A stretch of 64,000 bases of DNA from Bacteroidales bacterium (GCA_017439185.1 JAFRTM010000003.1:1-64000); one strand, 5' to 3'. Counted from the first letter of the stretch, positions 43,472 through 52,854 are shown. The notes: generated by a model from the letters alone, not told the origin. A program made the numbers and translations.

Positions 43472-46312
43472 ATGGAAGAATTAGAGGTATTAGGAGCCCG
43501 GTCGCACAATTTACAGAATGTAGATGTCACGGTGCCGCGCAACAAGCTGGTGGTGTTTACCGGATTGAGCGGCAGCGGAAAGTCGTCGTTGGCGTTCGAC
43601 ACGATATATGCCGAAGGGCAGAGAAGATATATGGAGACATTCTCGGCATATGCCAGGCATTTCATAGGAAACATGGAGAGGCCCGACGTGGACAGAATCA
43701 ACGGATTGAGTCCCGTGATCTCGATAGAGCAGAAGACGACGAACAAGAACCCGCGGTCGACGGTGGGTACGGTGACGGAGATATACGATTTTGTGAGGCT
43801 TCTGTATGCGAGAATCGGCGATGCCTATTCCCATATCACGGGGAAGCCGATGGTGAAGCATACAGAAGGGCAGATACTGGAGCTGATAAAAAACGACTAC
43901 GAGGGGAAAGAGGTGATAGTGCTGGCTCCGCTGGTGAAGAGGAGGAAGGGACATTACAGAGACCTGTTTGTTCAGGTGGCGAAGAAAGGATTCCTGAGAG
44001 TGAGGATAGACGGGGAGATAAAAGAGTTGACCTACAATATGCAGGTGGACCGATACAAGACGCACGACATAGAGCTGGTGATAGACCGGCTGAGAGTGAA
44101 CGAGAAGAGCGAGAGCCGGCTGCAGGAGGCAGTGAAGACGGCATTCAAGCACGGGAAGGGAGTCTTGATGGTGCTGGAGCATAGCATAATACCCGGACAG
44201 GAACACATACACTACTACAGCAAGCTGCTGATGGACCCCGAGAACGGAATTTCCTATCCCGAGCCGGAGCCCAACACGTTCTCGTTCAACTCGCCCTATG
44301 GAGCGTGCCCGAAGTGTAACGGACTTGGAGAAATCACCGAGATAGACATAAAGAAGCTGATACCCGACCCGAAGAAGAGCATAAAAGAGGGAGCGTTTGA
44401 GGTGCTGGGGAAATATTCGGCGACGAACTATTCGTACAGGCAGATGGAGAGGTTGGGCAGGAGTTACGGATTCTCGATAGACGACCCGGTGGAGTCGTTC
44501 AGCGAGGAGGCCATGAACGCGATACTGTACGGCACGAGCGACTACAGCGGCTACCATGGGACGGACGACGACTATGGCACAGGATTCCAGGGCATAGTAA
44601 ACTATATATTGGAGCTGACCAATGACGAGAGTCCGGCGTCGCTGCAGAAGTGGGCGAACAGCTTCATGAATCCGATAGAGTGTCCCGAATGCCACGGCCA
44701 CCGGCTGAAAGAAGAGTCGCTGAGTTTCAGGATAGACGGCAAGAACATAGGAGAGGTGGCGGACATGGACCTCACGGAGCTTTACGAGTGGGCAACCACG
44801 CTGGAGGGCAAACTTGACGGACACAAGAGGACAATAGCGCACGAGATACTGCACGAGATAACTACGAGGACCAAATTTATGATAGACGTGGGTATCGGAT
44901 ACCTGTCGCTGAACAGGAGTTCCAAGTCGCTGTCGGGCGGAGAGAGCCAGAGGATAAGGCTTGCGACGCAGATAGGGGCGCAGCTGGTGAACGTGCTGTA
45001 TATCCTCGACGAGCCGTCGATAGGGCTGCACCAGAGAGACAACCGCAAGCTGATAAACGCCATGAAAGAGTTGCGGGACTTGGGGAACAGTGTGATAGTG
45101 GTGGAGCACGACAGAGACATGATATTGAATGCCGACTATGTGGTGGATATCGGACCCGGAGCGGGAATCAACGGAGGGAAGATAATATTTGCGGGAAGCC
45201 ACGAGGAGTTGCTGTCGGGGAATCACCACACCACGACGCTCGACTACCTGCTGAGGAACAAAGACATTGAGATTCCCGAGAGGAGAGAGATGAAAGACTG
45301 CCAGTATCTGGTGATAGAGGGGGCGAAGGGGAACAACCTGAAAGACGTTACGGCAAAGATACCGCTGAGGCGGTTTGTGTGTGTAACGGGAGTGTCGGGG
45401 AGCGGGAAGTCGTCGCTTATAAACGAGACGCTGCATCCGATACTGTCGTCGTATTTCTTCCACTCGCAGGCGCGGCCGTTGGAGTACAAGGCGGTATATG
45501 GAATAGACCAGGTGAACAAGGTAATAGAGATAGACCAGTCGCCGATAGGAAGGAGTCCGAGAAGCAATCCGGCGACATACGTCGGGGTGTTTGACGAGAT
45601 CAGGCAGTTGTTTGCCCAGTTGCCGAGTGCGAGAATCAGAGGGTATAAGCCGGGGAGATTCTCGTTCAATGTGGCCGGCGGGCGCTGCGAGAACTGCAAG
45701 GGAGCGGGAGTGAGAACGATAGAGATGAACTTCCTGCCCGACGTGTATGTGAACTGTGAGGTGTGCAACGGGAAGAGATACAACCGCGAGACGCTGGAGA
45801 TAAGGTATAAAGGAAAGAGTATCGCCGATGTGCTGGACATGACGGTGAACGAGGCGGTGGACTTTTTCGAGTCGTATCCCAAGATACACAAGAAGCTGAA
45901 GACGATAAAAGACGTGGGACTGGGATATATCACGCTGGGGCAGTCGGCTACGACCCTGTCGGGCGGAGAGGCGCAGAGGATAAAGCTGGCCAGCGAACTG
46001 TCGAAGCCCGACACGGGAAATACGCTGTATATACTTGACGAACCTACCACCGGACTGCATTTCGAGGACATAAAGGTGCTGCTGCAGGTGCTGCAGAGGC
46101 TGGTGGACAAGGGGAACAGCGTGCTGGTGATAGAACACAACATGGACGTGATAAAGGTGGCGGACTGGATAATAGACATGGGGCCCGACGGGGGCAAGAA
46201 GGGAGGAATGATAGTGTTTGAGGGGACTCCCGAGGAGCTGGCGGAGCAGAAAGACAACGCCACGGGAATCTTCCTGAGAGAGGAACTGGAGGCCTGCGGA
46301 GGGAAGAAATAA
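43472..46312 (+). CDS. uvrA: Excinuclease ABC subunit UvrA
   Basis: 946 residues from ATG 43472 (MEELEVLGARSHNLQNVDV). The DNA damage-recognition ATPase of nucleotide excision repair. Two ABC ATPase halves: Walker A GLSGSGKSSL (31-40) and GVSGSGKSSL (in the second half); ABC signatures SLSGGESQR and TLSGGEAQR; Walker B YILDEPSIGL and YILDEPTTGL. Two zinc-finger sets: CPKCNGLG with CPECHGHR, and CENCKGAG with CEVCNGKR. The long insertion region (about 85-280) is typical. The frame is open upstream to 43187 only as a shadow of the transglycosylase gene. Confidence 0.97.
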   Translation: MEELEVLGARSHNLQNVDVTVPRNKLVVFTGLSGSGKSSLAFDTIYAEGQRRYMETFSAYARHFIGNMERPDVDRINGLSPVISIEQKTTNKNPRSTVGTVTEIYDFVRLLYARIGDAYSHITGKPMVKHTEGQILELIKNDYEGKEVIVLAPLVKRRKGHYRDLFVQVAKKGFLRVRIDGEIKELTYNMQVDRYKTHDIELVIDRLRVNEKSESRLQEAVKTAFKHGKGVLMVLEHSIIPGQEHIHYYSKLLMDPENGISYPEPEPNTFSFNSPYGACPKCNGLGEITEIDIKKLIPDPKKSIKEGAFEVLGKYSATNYSYRQMERLGRSYGFSIDDPVESFSEEAMNAILYGTSDYSGYHGTDDDYGTGFQGIVNYILELTNDESPASLQKWANSFMNPIECPECHGHRLKEESLSFRIDGKNIGEVADMDLTELYEWATTLEGKLDGHKRTIAHEILHEITTRTKFMIDVGIGYLSLNRSSKSLSGGESQRIRLATQIGAQLVNVLYILDEPSIGLHQRDNRKLINAMKELRDLGNSVIVVEHDRDMILNADYVVDIGPGAGINGGKIIFAGSHEELLSGNHHTTTLDYLLRNKDIEIPERREMKDCQYLVIEGAKGNNLKDVTAKIPLRRFVCVTGVSGSGKSSLINETLHPILSSYFFHSQARPLEYKAVYGIDQVNKVIEIDQSPIGRSPRSNPATYVGVFDEIRQLFAQLPSARIRGYKPGRFSFNVAGGRCENCKGAGVRTIEMNFLPDVYVNCEVCNGKRYNRETLEIRYKGKSIADVLDMTVNEAVDFFESYPKIHKKLKTIKDVGLGYITLGQSATTLSGGEAQRIKLASELSKPDTGNTLYILDEPTTGLHFEDIKVLLQVLQRLVDKGNSVLVIEHNMDVIKVADWIIDMGPDGGKKGGMIVFEGTPEELAEQKDNATGIFLREELEACGGKK

Positions 46313-46330
46313 TAGAATTTGGGTAGAGAG

Positions 46331-47308
46331 ATGCAGTTTGCAGGAGAGATGATATCGTTGTTTGTGGCAGTGTCGTGGACGGCCACCGCGCTGTTTGCGG
46401 AGGTGGCGTCGAAGAGGATGGGGTCGCTGCCGCTGAATGTGGTGAGGATGACGATGTCGCTGCTGTTGCTGACGGGGACGTTGTGGCTGATAATGGGGAC
46501 GCCCTACCCGAGGTATGCCGACGGAGGGACGTGGTGGTGGCTGGTGCTGTCGGGAGTGGTGGGATATGTGATAGGCGACTACTGCCTGATGCAGGGATAC
46601 ATATATATAGGGTCGCGTTTCGGGCAGCTGTTCATGACCCTTTCGGCGCCGACGGCCGCGATAATGGGGAGAATGCTGATAGGAGAGGAGATGAGGCCGC
46701 TGGCGATAGCTGGAATGATGGTGACGCTTACGGGAATAGCGATTTCGATATTGTCGAGAGGGAGCGAGGAGAAGAAGCTGAGGCTTGCGTTGCCCGGGAA
46801 GGGAATATTTTTTGCGAGCATGGCGGGCATCTGCCAGGGATTGGGGCTTGTGCTGAGCAAGATAGGACTGGAACATTACGACCGGGCGATAGAGATGCAG
46901 GGAGTTGACAGTCAGGTGGCCGTTGAAGGAGCTGCGGTTGGAGTGCCGCTGTTTCTGGCGGTGCCGTTTGCGGCGACGATGATAAGGGCGTCGATAGGGC
47001 TTGTGGGTTTTATGCTGGTGCTGATGGTGTTCAACAAAGACTGGAAGGAGAAACTAGGGAGGGCGGTGAAGGACCGGAAGGCGATGTGGTGTGTGCTGGG
47101 CGCTACGGTGTTCGGGCCGTTTATAGGGGTGAGCGCGTCGCTGCTGGCCACCCAATATACGTCAACGGGGATAGCGCAGACCCTGTTTGCGTTGACGCCG
47201 ATACTGATAATAGCGCCTGCTGCATTGCTGTTCAAGCAGAAGGTGAGGGTGAAAGAGGTGATAGGGGCGGTGATCAGTGTGGGAGGAGTTTGCCTGTTTT
47301 TTATTTGA
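46331..47308 (+). CDS. EamA/DMT-superfamily transporter
   Basis: 325 residues from ATG 46331 (MQFAGEMISLFVAVSWTATAL); an upstream TTG at 46319 is less likely. Ten hydrophobic helices are spread over the whole length in two EamA repeats, with GTWWWLVLSGVVGYVIGDYC and the second repeat including GATVFGPFIGVSASLLATQYTSTGIAQTLF. A drug/metabolite-type exporter of the inner membrane; the substrate is unknown. It starts 18 bases after uvrA and ends the operon. Confidence 0.9.
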   Translation: MQFAGEMISLFVAVSWTATALFAEVASKRMGSLPLNVVRMTMSLLLLTGTLWLIMGTPYPRYADGGTWWWLVLSGVVGYVIGDYCLMQGYIYIGSRFGQLFMTLSAPTAAIMGRMLIGEEMRPLAIAGMMVTLTGIAISILSRGSEEKKLRLALPGKGIFFASMAGICQGLGLVLSKIGLEHYDRAIEMQGVDSQVAVEGAAVGVPLFLAVPFAATMIRASIGLVGFMLVLMVFNKDWKEKLGRAVKDRKAMWCVLGATVFGPFIGVSASLLATQYTSTGIAQTLFALTPILIIAPAALLFKQKVRVKEVIGAVISVGGVCLFFI

Positions 47309-47392
47309 GAGAGAGGGTCGGAGAGAGAGGTAGTGGCAGAGGTGTAGAAAGGGCCGAAAACGGTCAATTTTAACACTTTGGTAAGTTGCTGG

Positions 47393-47450
47393 TTTATAGG
47401 ATACTTATAGGTATCAAGTCTGACACAAGTCTGACATAACTCTGATGCAA
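47393..47450 (+). repeat. Dispersed intergenic repeat, copy 2
   Basis: Core GGTATCAAGTCTGAC at 47410-47424, preceded by TTTATAGGATACTTATA and followed by ACAAGTCTGACATAACTCTGATG. Same family as the repeats at 39672 and 61400. It sits just before the activator array. Confidence 0.7.
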
Positions 47451-47488
47451 GTTTGAGATAGAAATATGGGTGAGGCGGCAGAGGAGTA

Positions 47489-47611
47489 TGACAGAAATGG
47501 CAGAAGTGTGACAGGGGGGTTGGCAGAAGTTTTTTTTGACGACGGTAGAGGGTTGGCAGAGGTATGACAGGAGAGTGGCAGAGGTGGCAGAAGGGTATGA
47601 CAGAAGTGGCA
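47489..47611 (+). promoter_or_regulatory. Array of ten TGACA/TGGCA half-sites upstream of the exonuclease gene
   Basis: Half-sites start at 47489, 47498, 47509, 47521, 47554, 47565, 47576, 47585, 47598 and 47607, mostly 9-12 bases apart and all in the same orientation. The first two form TGACAGAAATGGCA, identical to the htpG element; the last two form TGACAGAAGTGGCA. The array ends 13 bases before a sigma-54-like site. Confidence 0.7.
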
Positions 47612-47624
47612 GAGGGGAGAGAGG

Positions 47625-47640
47625 TGGCACGGAAGTTGTT
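47625..47640 (+). promoter_or_regulatory. Sigma-54 (RpoN) type promoter of the exonuclease gene
   Basis: TGGCACGGAAGTTGTT: the -24 half is perfect, and the -12 half is TTGT instead of TTGC. 15 of 16 bases match the htpG site. It predicts a start near 47652 and a leader of about 75 bases. Confidence 0.65.
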
Positions 47641-47726
47641 GGGATATAAGATAGGGGAGTGTTGTGCCCGGAGGAGAAAAAGGTATAATATAAATAAAGG
47701 TATTCTATATATAAAAAGTAAAAGTT

Positions 47727-48440
47727 ATGGCAGTGGAATTGGAAAACATAATGTTTCTGGACATAGAGACGGTGCCGGGAGCGAAGAGGTTCGACGATTT
47801 GGAAGAGGCGATGCAGAGGCTGTGGGAGAAGAAGGCGCAGACGATGAGCGAGTTTGTGAACTTCAGCGAGAATAGTGCGAGGGAGCTGTACAACCGGGCG
47901 GCGATATACTCGGAGTTCGGGAAGATAGTGTGCATCTCGGTGGGGATACTGAGGGGAGGAAAGTTTGTGGAGCATTCGTTTGCGGGAGACGACGAGAAGG
48001 CGTTGTTGGAGGACTTCAAGGAGACGATGGCCGGATTCCTGGGCGATCCTTATCACGCGATATGCGGGCATAACGTCAAGGAGTTCGACATACCGTTTAT
48101 AGCGCGGAGGATGCTGATAAACGGAGTGAAGCTGCCGCCGATGCTGCAGTTGAGCGGAAAGAAGCCGTGGGAGGTGCCGCATATAGACACGTTGGAGATG
48201 TGGAAATTCGGTGATTATAAGCATTTTACGTCGCTGGAGCTGTTGTCGGCGGTGTTTGGGATACCGACTCCGAAAGATGACATAAACGGGAGTCAGGTGG
48301 GTCAGGTGTATTGGCAGGACCACGACCTGGAGAGAATAGCGGTGTATTGCCAGAAAGATGTGCTGACGACGGCGCGTCTGTACCTGAAGATGACGGGGAG
48401 CGAGAGGGAGATAAGCGACGATATGGTGGAGATAAGGTGA
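47727..48440 (+). CDS. 3'-5' exonuclease, DEDD family (PolB-like)
   Basis: 237 residues. DEDD motifs: exo I LDIETV (Asp11 and Glu13 region), exo II GHNVKEFDIPFI, and exo III YCQKDVLTT. This matches the predicted 3'-5' exonuclease family related to the PolB proofreading domain. It degrades single-stranded DNA or RNA ends; the real substrate is not known. It is preceded by a sigma-54-like promoter with an activator array and is followed by lon after 123 bases. Codons rich in ATA/AGG. Confidence 0.88.
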   Translation: MAVELENIMFLDIETVPGAKRFDDLEEAMQRLWEKKAQTMSEFVNFSENSARELYNRAAIYSEFGKIVCISVGILRGGKFVEHSFAGDDEKALLEDFKETMAGFLGDPYHAICGHNVKEFDIPFIARRMLINGVKLPPMLQLSGKKPWEVPHIDTLEMWKFGDYKHFTSLELLSAVFGIPTPKDDINGSQVGQVYWQDHDLERIAVYCQKDVLTTARLYLKMTGSEREISDDMVEIR

Positions 48441-48563
48441 GGATAATGTTAAAAGAGCGGGCGGAGTGTAACATTTTGTGTGAAAATCCGTATTAAAAAG
48501 GGCGTGTGGAAAAAGAGAAGCGCAAAGAAACAGAATATAAACGAAAAAGATAAACGACAGACA

Positions 48564-50987
48564 ATGAAGGTGTTTACAGAAGTGGAGAAAGATATATTGG
48601 CAGGATCATCGGGAGTGGCGGATTTTATTCCATTGATTTCGAAGGAGGAGGAAGAGTTTTTGCTGAAAGACGACGAGGTGCCCAACGAGGTGCCGATATT
48701 GCCGATAAGAGACAATGTGCTGTTTCCGGGAGTGATACTGCCGGTGTCGGCAAGCCGGAAGACGTCGGTGAAGCTGCTGAAAGAGGCGCACCAGAAGGGA
48801 TTGAGGATAGGAGTGGTGGCGCAGAAGAACGACGCCGAAGAGCCGAGTGAAGAAGATATCTTCGACATAGGGACCGTGGGGCGAGTACTGAAGGTGTTTG
48901 ACCTGCCCAACGGGACCACGATGGGAGTGGTGCAGGGAGTGAAGAGATTCAAACTCAACGCGTTGACGTCGAGGGAACCTTATTTCAAAGGAGAGATAGA
49001 GCCGTTTGGTGACGACGCACCGGCGAAGATGGGGAAGGAGTTCAAGGGCAAGATGACGACGCTGAGGAAGCAATATGCGGCATACCTGAAGAGCAAAGAC
49101 GCCAAGAACGAGCTGGCCCACAACATAAAAGCCATAGGGAGCGACCTGATACTGGTGAACTACATAGCTTCGCACATAGAAGCCGAGGTGGGGAGGAAAC
49201 AGATGATGCTACTGATGGACTACGAAGAGAGAGTGGAGTCGCTGCTGAACTATATGGCTGAGATGGAGGACTATATGGACCTGAGAGAGGAAGTGGCGCA
49301 GAAGACGAAGAGCATCATGGACAGGCAGCAGAGAGAGTACTACCTGAACCAGCAGATGAGAGTGATACAGGACGAGCTGGGCGGCTCGCCGATAGACCAG
49401 GACATAGAAGAACTGCAGTCGAGGGCGAGGAAGAAGAAATGGAACAAAGAGACGAAAGAGAGTTTCAACAAAGAGTTGAGGAGGCTGGAGAGATACCAAC
49501 CGCAGTCGCCCGACTATTCGGTACAGTACAACTATCTGGACCTGATGCTCGAGTTGCCGTGGAACCAGTTCACCGTTGACGACCTCAACACAGAACACGC
49601 GAGAAAAGTGCTGGACAAAGAGCATTACGGCATAGAGAAGGTGAAAGAGAGAATACTGGAGCACATAGCCGTGCTGAGCCTGAAGAAAGACATGAAGTCG
49701 CCGATACTGTGCCTGGTAGGCCCTCCGGGCACGGGCAAGACCTCGTTGGGACGGAGTATCGCCACAGCGTTGGGGAGGAAATATGTGAGAGTGGCGCTGG
49801 GAGGCCTGCACGACGAGGCAGAGGTGAGGGGACACCGGAGGACATATATCGGAGCCATGCCCGGAAGAATATTGCAGGGAATCAAGAAGGCCGGTTCGTC
49901 GAATCCCGTGTTCATATTGGACGAGATAGACAAGGTTCAGACCAACTCGTTCAACGGAGACCCGACATCGGCGCTGCTGGAGGTGCTGGACCCCGAGCAG
50001 AACTCGGCATTCCACGACAACTACCTGGATATCGACTACGACCTGTCGCACGTGATGTTTATAGCGACTGCCAACAGTCTGGCGACCATACAGTCGGCCC
50101 TGCTGGACAGGATGGAGGTTATAGACCTGAACGGATATATACTGGAAGAGAAACTGGAGATAGCGACGCGGCACCTGATACCAAAACAGTTGGTAGAGAA
50201 CGGATTTAAGAAGACGTCGATAAAGTTCGAGCCCGAGGCGCTGGTGAAGATAGTGAGTGAATACACGAGAGAGAGCGGCGTGAGACAGCTGGACAAGGCG
50301 ATAGCCAAGATAGTGAGGAGGAGAGCGGTAGATGTGGCATCGGGCAAAGACCTGAAGAAGACCGTCACGGCAGGCGAACTGAAAGACATACTGGGATTGC
50401 CGATACACACCGGCGAGCACAGAGGGAAAGAGTCGAAGGTGGGAGTGGTGACCGGATTGGCGTGGACGAGTGTGGGAGGCGAGATACTGTTTGTGGAATC
50501 GAGCATCTCCAAAGGAAAAGGGACTCTGACGATGACCGGCAACCTGGGAGACGTGATGAAAGAGTCGGCTACGCTGGCGTTCGAATACCTGAAAGCCAAC
50601 GCCAAAGAATTCGGGGTGGATTCGAAGAAGATAGAAGAGTCCAATATCCATATCCATGTTCCCGAAGGGGCGACGCCGAAAGACGGCCCGTCGGCAGGCA
50701 TCACGATGTTTGTGGCGATGGTGTCGGCCTTCAGCCAGAAGAAGGTGAAGGCCAATTACGCGATGACCGGCGAGATAACGCTGAGAGGAGCGGTGACGCC
50801 TGTGGGAGGCATCAAAGAGAAGATACTGGCAGCCAAGAGGGCCGAGATAACAGACATAGTGCTGAGCGAAGAAAACCGCAGAGACATAGAGGACATAAAC
50901 GCCGATTATCTGAAAGGGCTTAAGTTTCACTATATCACAGAGATGAAAGAGGCCCTGCCGTTGATGCTGGAGAAAGGGAAGAAATGA
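48564..50987 (+). CDS. lon: ATP-dependent protease Lon
   Basis: 807 residues from ATG 48564 (MKVFTEVEKDILAG); a GTG at 48480 would add a very basic N-terminus that is not expected. The LON substrate-binding domain spans about 38-240 (VPILPIRDNVLFPGVILPV), the AAA+ domain has Walker A GPPGTGKTSLG (from 386) and DEIDKV, and the protease domain has Ser710 in PKDGPSAGIT with Lys in GGIKEK (751-753). It degrades misfolded proteins in the cytoplasm. No strong ordinary promoter lies in the 123-base gap, so it may be read from the sigma-54-type promoter before the exonuclease gene. Confidence 0.96.
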   Translation: MKVFTEVEKDILAGSSGVADFIPLISKEEEEFLLKDDEVPNEVPILPIRDNVLFPGVILPVSASRKTSVKLLKEAHQKGLRIGVVAQKNDAEEPSEEDIFDIGTVGRVLKVFDLPNGTTMGVVQGVKRFKLNALTSREPYFKGEIEPFGDDAPAKMGKEFKGKMTTLRKQYAAYLKSKDAKNELAHNIKAIGSDLILVNYIASHIEAEVGRKQMMLLMDYEERVESLLNYMAEMEDYMDLREEVAQKTKSIMDRQQREYYLNQQMRVIQDELGGSPIDQDIEELQSRARKKKWNKETKESFNKELRRLERYQPQSPDYSVQYNYLDLMLELPWNQFTVDDLNTEHARKVLDKEHYGIEKVKERILEHIAVLSLKKDMKSPILCLVGPPGTGKTSLGRSIATALGRKYVRVALGGLHDEAEVRGHRRTYIGAMPGRILQGIKKAGSSNPVFILDEIDKVQTNSFNGDPTSALLEVLDPEQNSAFHDNYLDIDYDLSHVMFIATANSLATIQSALLDRMEVIDLNGYILEEKLEIATRHLIPKQLVENGFKKTSIKFEPEALVKIVSEYTRESGVRQLDKAIAKIVRRRAVDVASGKDLKKTVTAGELKDILGLPIHTGEHRGKESKVGVVTGLAWTSVGGEILFVESSISKGKGTLTMTGNLGDVMKESATLAFEYLKANAKEFGVDSKKIEESNIHIHVPEGATPKDGPSAGITMFVAMVSAFSQKKVKANYAMTGEITLRGAVTPVGGIKEKILAAKRAEITDIVLSEENRRDIEDINADYLKGLKFHYITEMKEALPLMLEKGKK

Positions 50988-52426
50988 GAAGACTGCTGAT
51001 AGCCATAATAGCGCTGCTGCCGCTGGCGGCCGTTGCTCAGGAAGGGGCCTACGCCAAGAAAGTGGGCGAGCCGAAGCAGTTGCCCGGACAGGTGAGCAGT
51101 GTGGTGACCTTCGACGGAGACATATACGTGTCGGTCGATGGCTTGCTGATGAGGATACACGAGAGCGACGGCGAGGTGGCGTATGTGCTGCCCGACACGT
51201 TGCCGGTGCCCAGCGAGAGGAAAGCCGAATATGTGACCAGGCATCCGAAGAGCGGAGTGGTCTATTTCACTAAGACGAAAATGTTCGGGAAACATGTGCT
51301 TTACAGGATAGTGCAGAAAGAGAACGGCAAGCAGGTCGCCGAGAAAGTGAAACCCGGAGGCAGGAGCATCTCGATAGAGACCCCCGCCTTCTCGCCCGAC
51401 GGGAATTTTATGGTATTTGTGAGCAAAGAGTTACGAGGATTTGGAGGATATGACGTGTATATCAGCGAGTGGGGAATAGGAGGCTGGGGAGCTCCGCTGA
51501 ACATAGGAGAGCAGGTGAACGGAAAAGGCAACGAGACGACGCCGTTCTTTGTCAACGATTACCTGGTGTATGCCAGCAACGGGAATGCCGACGGCTACGG
51601 GGGCTACGATTTCTATGCCAGCAAGATGAAGAAATACCTCAACGAAGACGGCAGTGTGGCGAGAGTCACGTTCCTGAGGCCGCAGCACCTGCCGATGCCC
51701 CTTTCGTCGGAAGAAGACGACAGAGCCATGACGGTGAGCGGCAAGAAGGTATATTTGGGTTCCGACCGCGACAGTGCGGAGATGGGAGACCGGCTATATG
51801 TGTATGAATGCGAGTTGGACGGCTTTATGCTTACCGGAGTGGTGACAGACATGCGCGACCGTCCGCAGGCGAGGGCTATGATAACGGTGAGAGAAGGAGG
51901 AGTGGAGGTTGCGAGTGCGCAGACCGATTTCGAAGGAAGATATGTGGTGTATCTGAGGAAGAATAGAAGTTATGAGGTGATATTCAGTAAGATAGGGTTT
52001 GGTATGGACAGGTTGCGTCTTTATACTGAGAGGAAAGACGAGAGCACGCTGTTTTACAAGATGACCCACGATGTGAAGCTCGAAAGCTTCGAGCCGGGGC
52101 AGTATATGGAGCTGGAAGGGCTGTTCGGCAACGATGCTGCGGTGGAATTGACCGCCGAAGGGAGGAAGAAGCTGCAGTCGGTGGCAGGGTTCCTGATGGT
52201 GAATCCCCATGCGCCGGTCTCGATTACGATGTATTGCAACGTTAGTGGGGACAAGGAGTTCAATATGCTTGTGGCAGAGCAGAGAGTGGTGAGTGTGAAG
52301 AAATTCCTGAAATCGAACGCGCCGAAAGCCGACAGATATACGGTGCAAAATGGGGGAGAATATGCATCGAAGGAGAACAAAAATCCGAGGAACGACCTGA
52401 TGACGGTGACGTTTGGGAATTTCTAA
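50984..52426 (+). CDS. OmpA-family protein with PD40-like repeats
   Basis: 480 residues. Signal peptide (1-18, ...LAAVA). The N-terminal half holds WD40-like PD40 repeats (ETPAFSPDGNFMVFVSKELRGFGGYDVYIS, then NDYLVYASNGNADGYGGYDFYAS). In the middle (about 280-365) there is a carboxypeptidase-regulatory-like fold (LTGVVTDMRDRPQARAMITV). The C-terminal about 100 residues form an OmpA-like peptidoglycan-binding domain, which ends early and shows weak conservation (VAGFLMVNPHAPVSITMYCNVSG). It is likely anchored in the envelope and linked to the cell wall. It overlaps the lon stop by 4 bases. Confidence 0.85.
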   Translation: MRRLLIAIIALLPLAAVAQEGAYAKKVGEPKQLPGQVSSVVTFDGDIYVSVDGLLMRIHESDGEVAYVLPDTLPVPSERKAEYVTRHPKSGVVYFTKTKMFGKHVLYRIVQKENGKQVAEKVKPGGRSISIETPAFSPDGNFMVFVSKELRGFGGYDVYISEWGIGGWGAPLNIGEQVNGKGNETTPFFVNDYLVYASNGNADGYGGYDFYASKMKKYLNEDGSVARVTFLRPQHLPMPLSSEEDDRAMTVSGKKVYLGSDRDSAEMGDRLYVYECELDGFMLTGVVTDMRDRPQARAMITVREGGVEVASAQTDFEGRYVVYLRKNRSYEVIFSKIGFGMDRLRLYTERKDESTLFYKMTHDVKLESFEPGQYMELEGLFGNDAAVELTAEGRKKLQSVAGFLMVNPHAPVSITMYCNVSGDKEFNMLVAEQRVVSVKKFLKSNAPKADRYTVQNGGEYASKENKNPRNDLMTVTFGNF

Positions 52427-52482
52427 AGAGGGCTGAGAATAAGGAAGATAGAAGAAGGAAGAAAAAAAAGTTTGCGAAAAAG

Positions 52483-52513
52483 TTTGTCAGAATAATAAAA
52501 GTTAGTACTTTTG
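52483..52513 (+). promoter_or_regulatory. Promoter of tRNA-Pro
   Basis: A -33 TTTG at 52483-52486 and a -7 TACTTTTG at 52506-52513, 19 bases apart. It is nearly identical to the tRNA-Phe promoter. The leader hairpin CGATTT/AAATCG follows at 52519-52538. Confidence 0.8.
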
Positions 52514-52536
52514 CAGCCGATTTGAGAGAAAAAAAT

Positions 52537-52610
52537 CGGGGCGTGGCGCAGTTGGCTAGCGCACTTGCATGGGGTGCAAGGGGTCGGAAGTTCGAGTCTT
52601 CTCGCCCCGA
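52537..52610 (+). tRNA. tRNA-Pro (anticodon GGG)
   Basis: 74 bases. Acceptor CGGGGCG/CGCCCCG with discriminator A, D-arm GCGC/GCGC, anticodon stem CTTGC/GCAAG with loop ATGGGGT (anticodon GGG, G at 37), T-arm GGAAG/CTTCT with loop TTCGAGT. CCA is not encoded. Confidence 0.95.
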
Positions 52611-52626
52611 CAACAAATCGGGAAAG

Positions 52627-52659
52627 CAGCTTTGACGAAAGAGTCAAGGCTGTTTTTTT
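52627..52659 (+). terminator. Terminator after tRNA-Pro
   Basis: CAGCTTTGAC (52627-52636) pairs with GTCAAGGCTG (52643-52652), with one G-T pair, followed by seven T. Confidence 0.85.
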
Positions 52660-52823
52660 AGATTGGAGAGTTGAGTAAAAACGAGTGGAAATTAAGAATG
52701 GAGGGTTGAAAAAATGGGGAAAGAAGAGGGAGGAAGGAGAAAAAGTTTGGAGGGATTTTGGGATGTAAGTTGTTGTTAATTAAGGGTGTAGTGTAGGAAG
52801 AGGAGGGCGAGGATAAAAAAAGT

Positions 52824-52854
52824 TTTGTGGGAATAAAAAAAGTTTGTATCTTTG
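52824..52854 (+). promoter_or_regulatory. Promoter of rpmE2
   Basis: A -33 TTTG at 52824-52827 and a -7 TATCTTTG at 52847-52854, 19 bases apart. Leader of about 85 bases. The 165 bases between the tRNA terminator and this promoter are purine-rich with no gene. Confidence 0.75.

Noticed and set aside
43511-46876. A 1121-codon open frame on the minus strand opposite uvrA
   Set aside because: A shadow of uvrA and the EamA gene; the product is low-complexity and rich in Arg/His/Leu/Tyr, with no motif.
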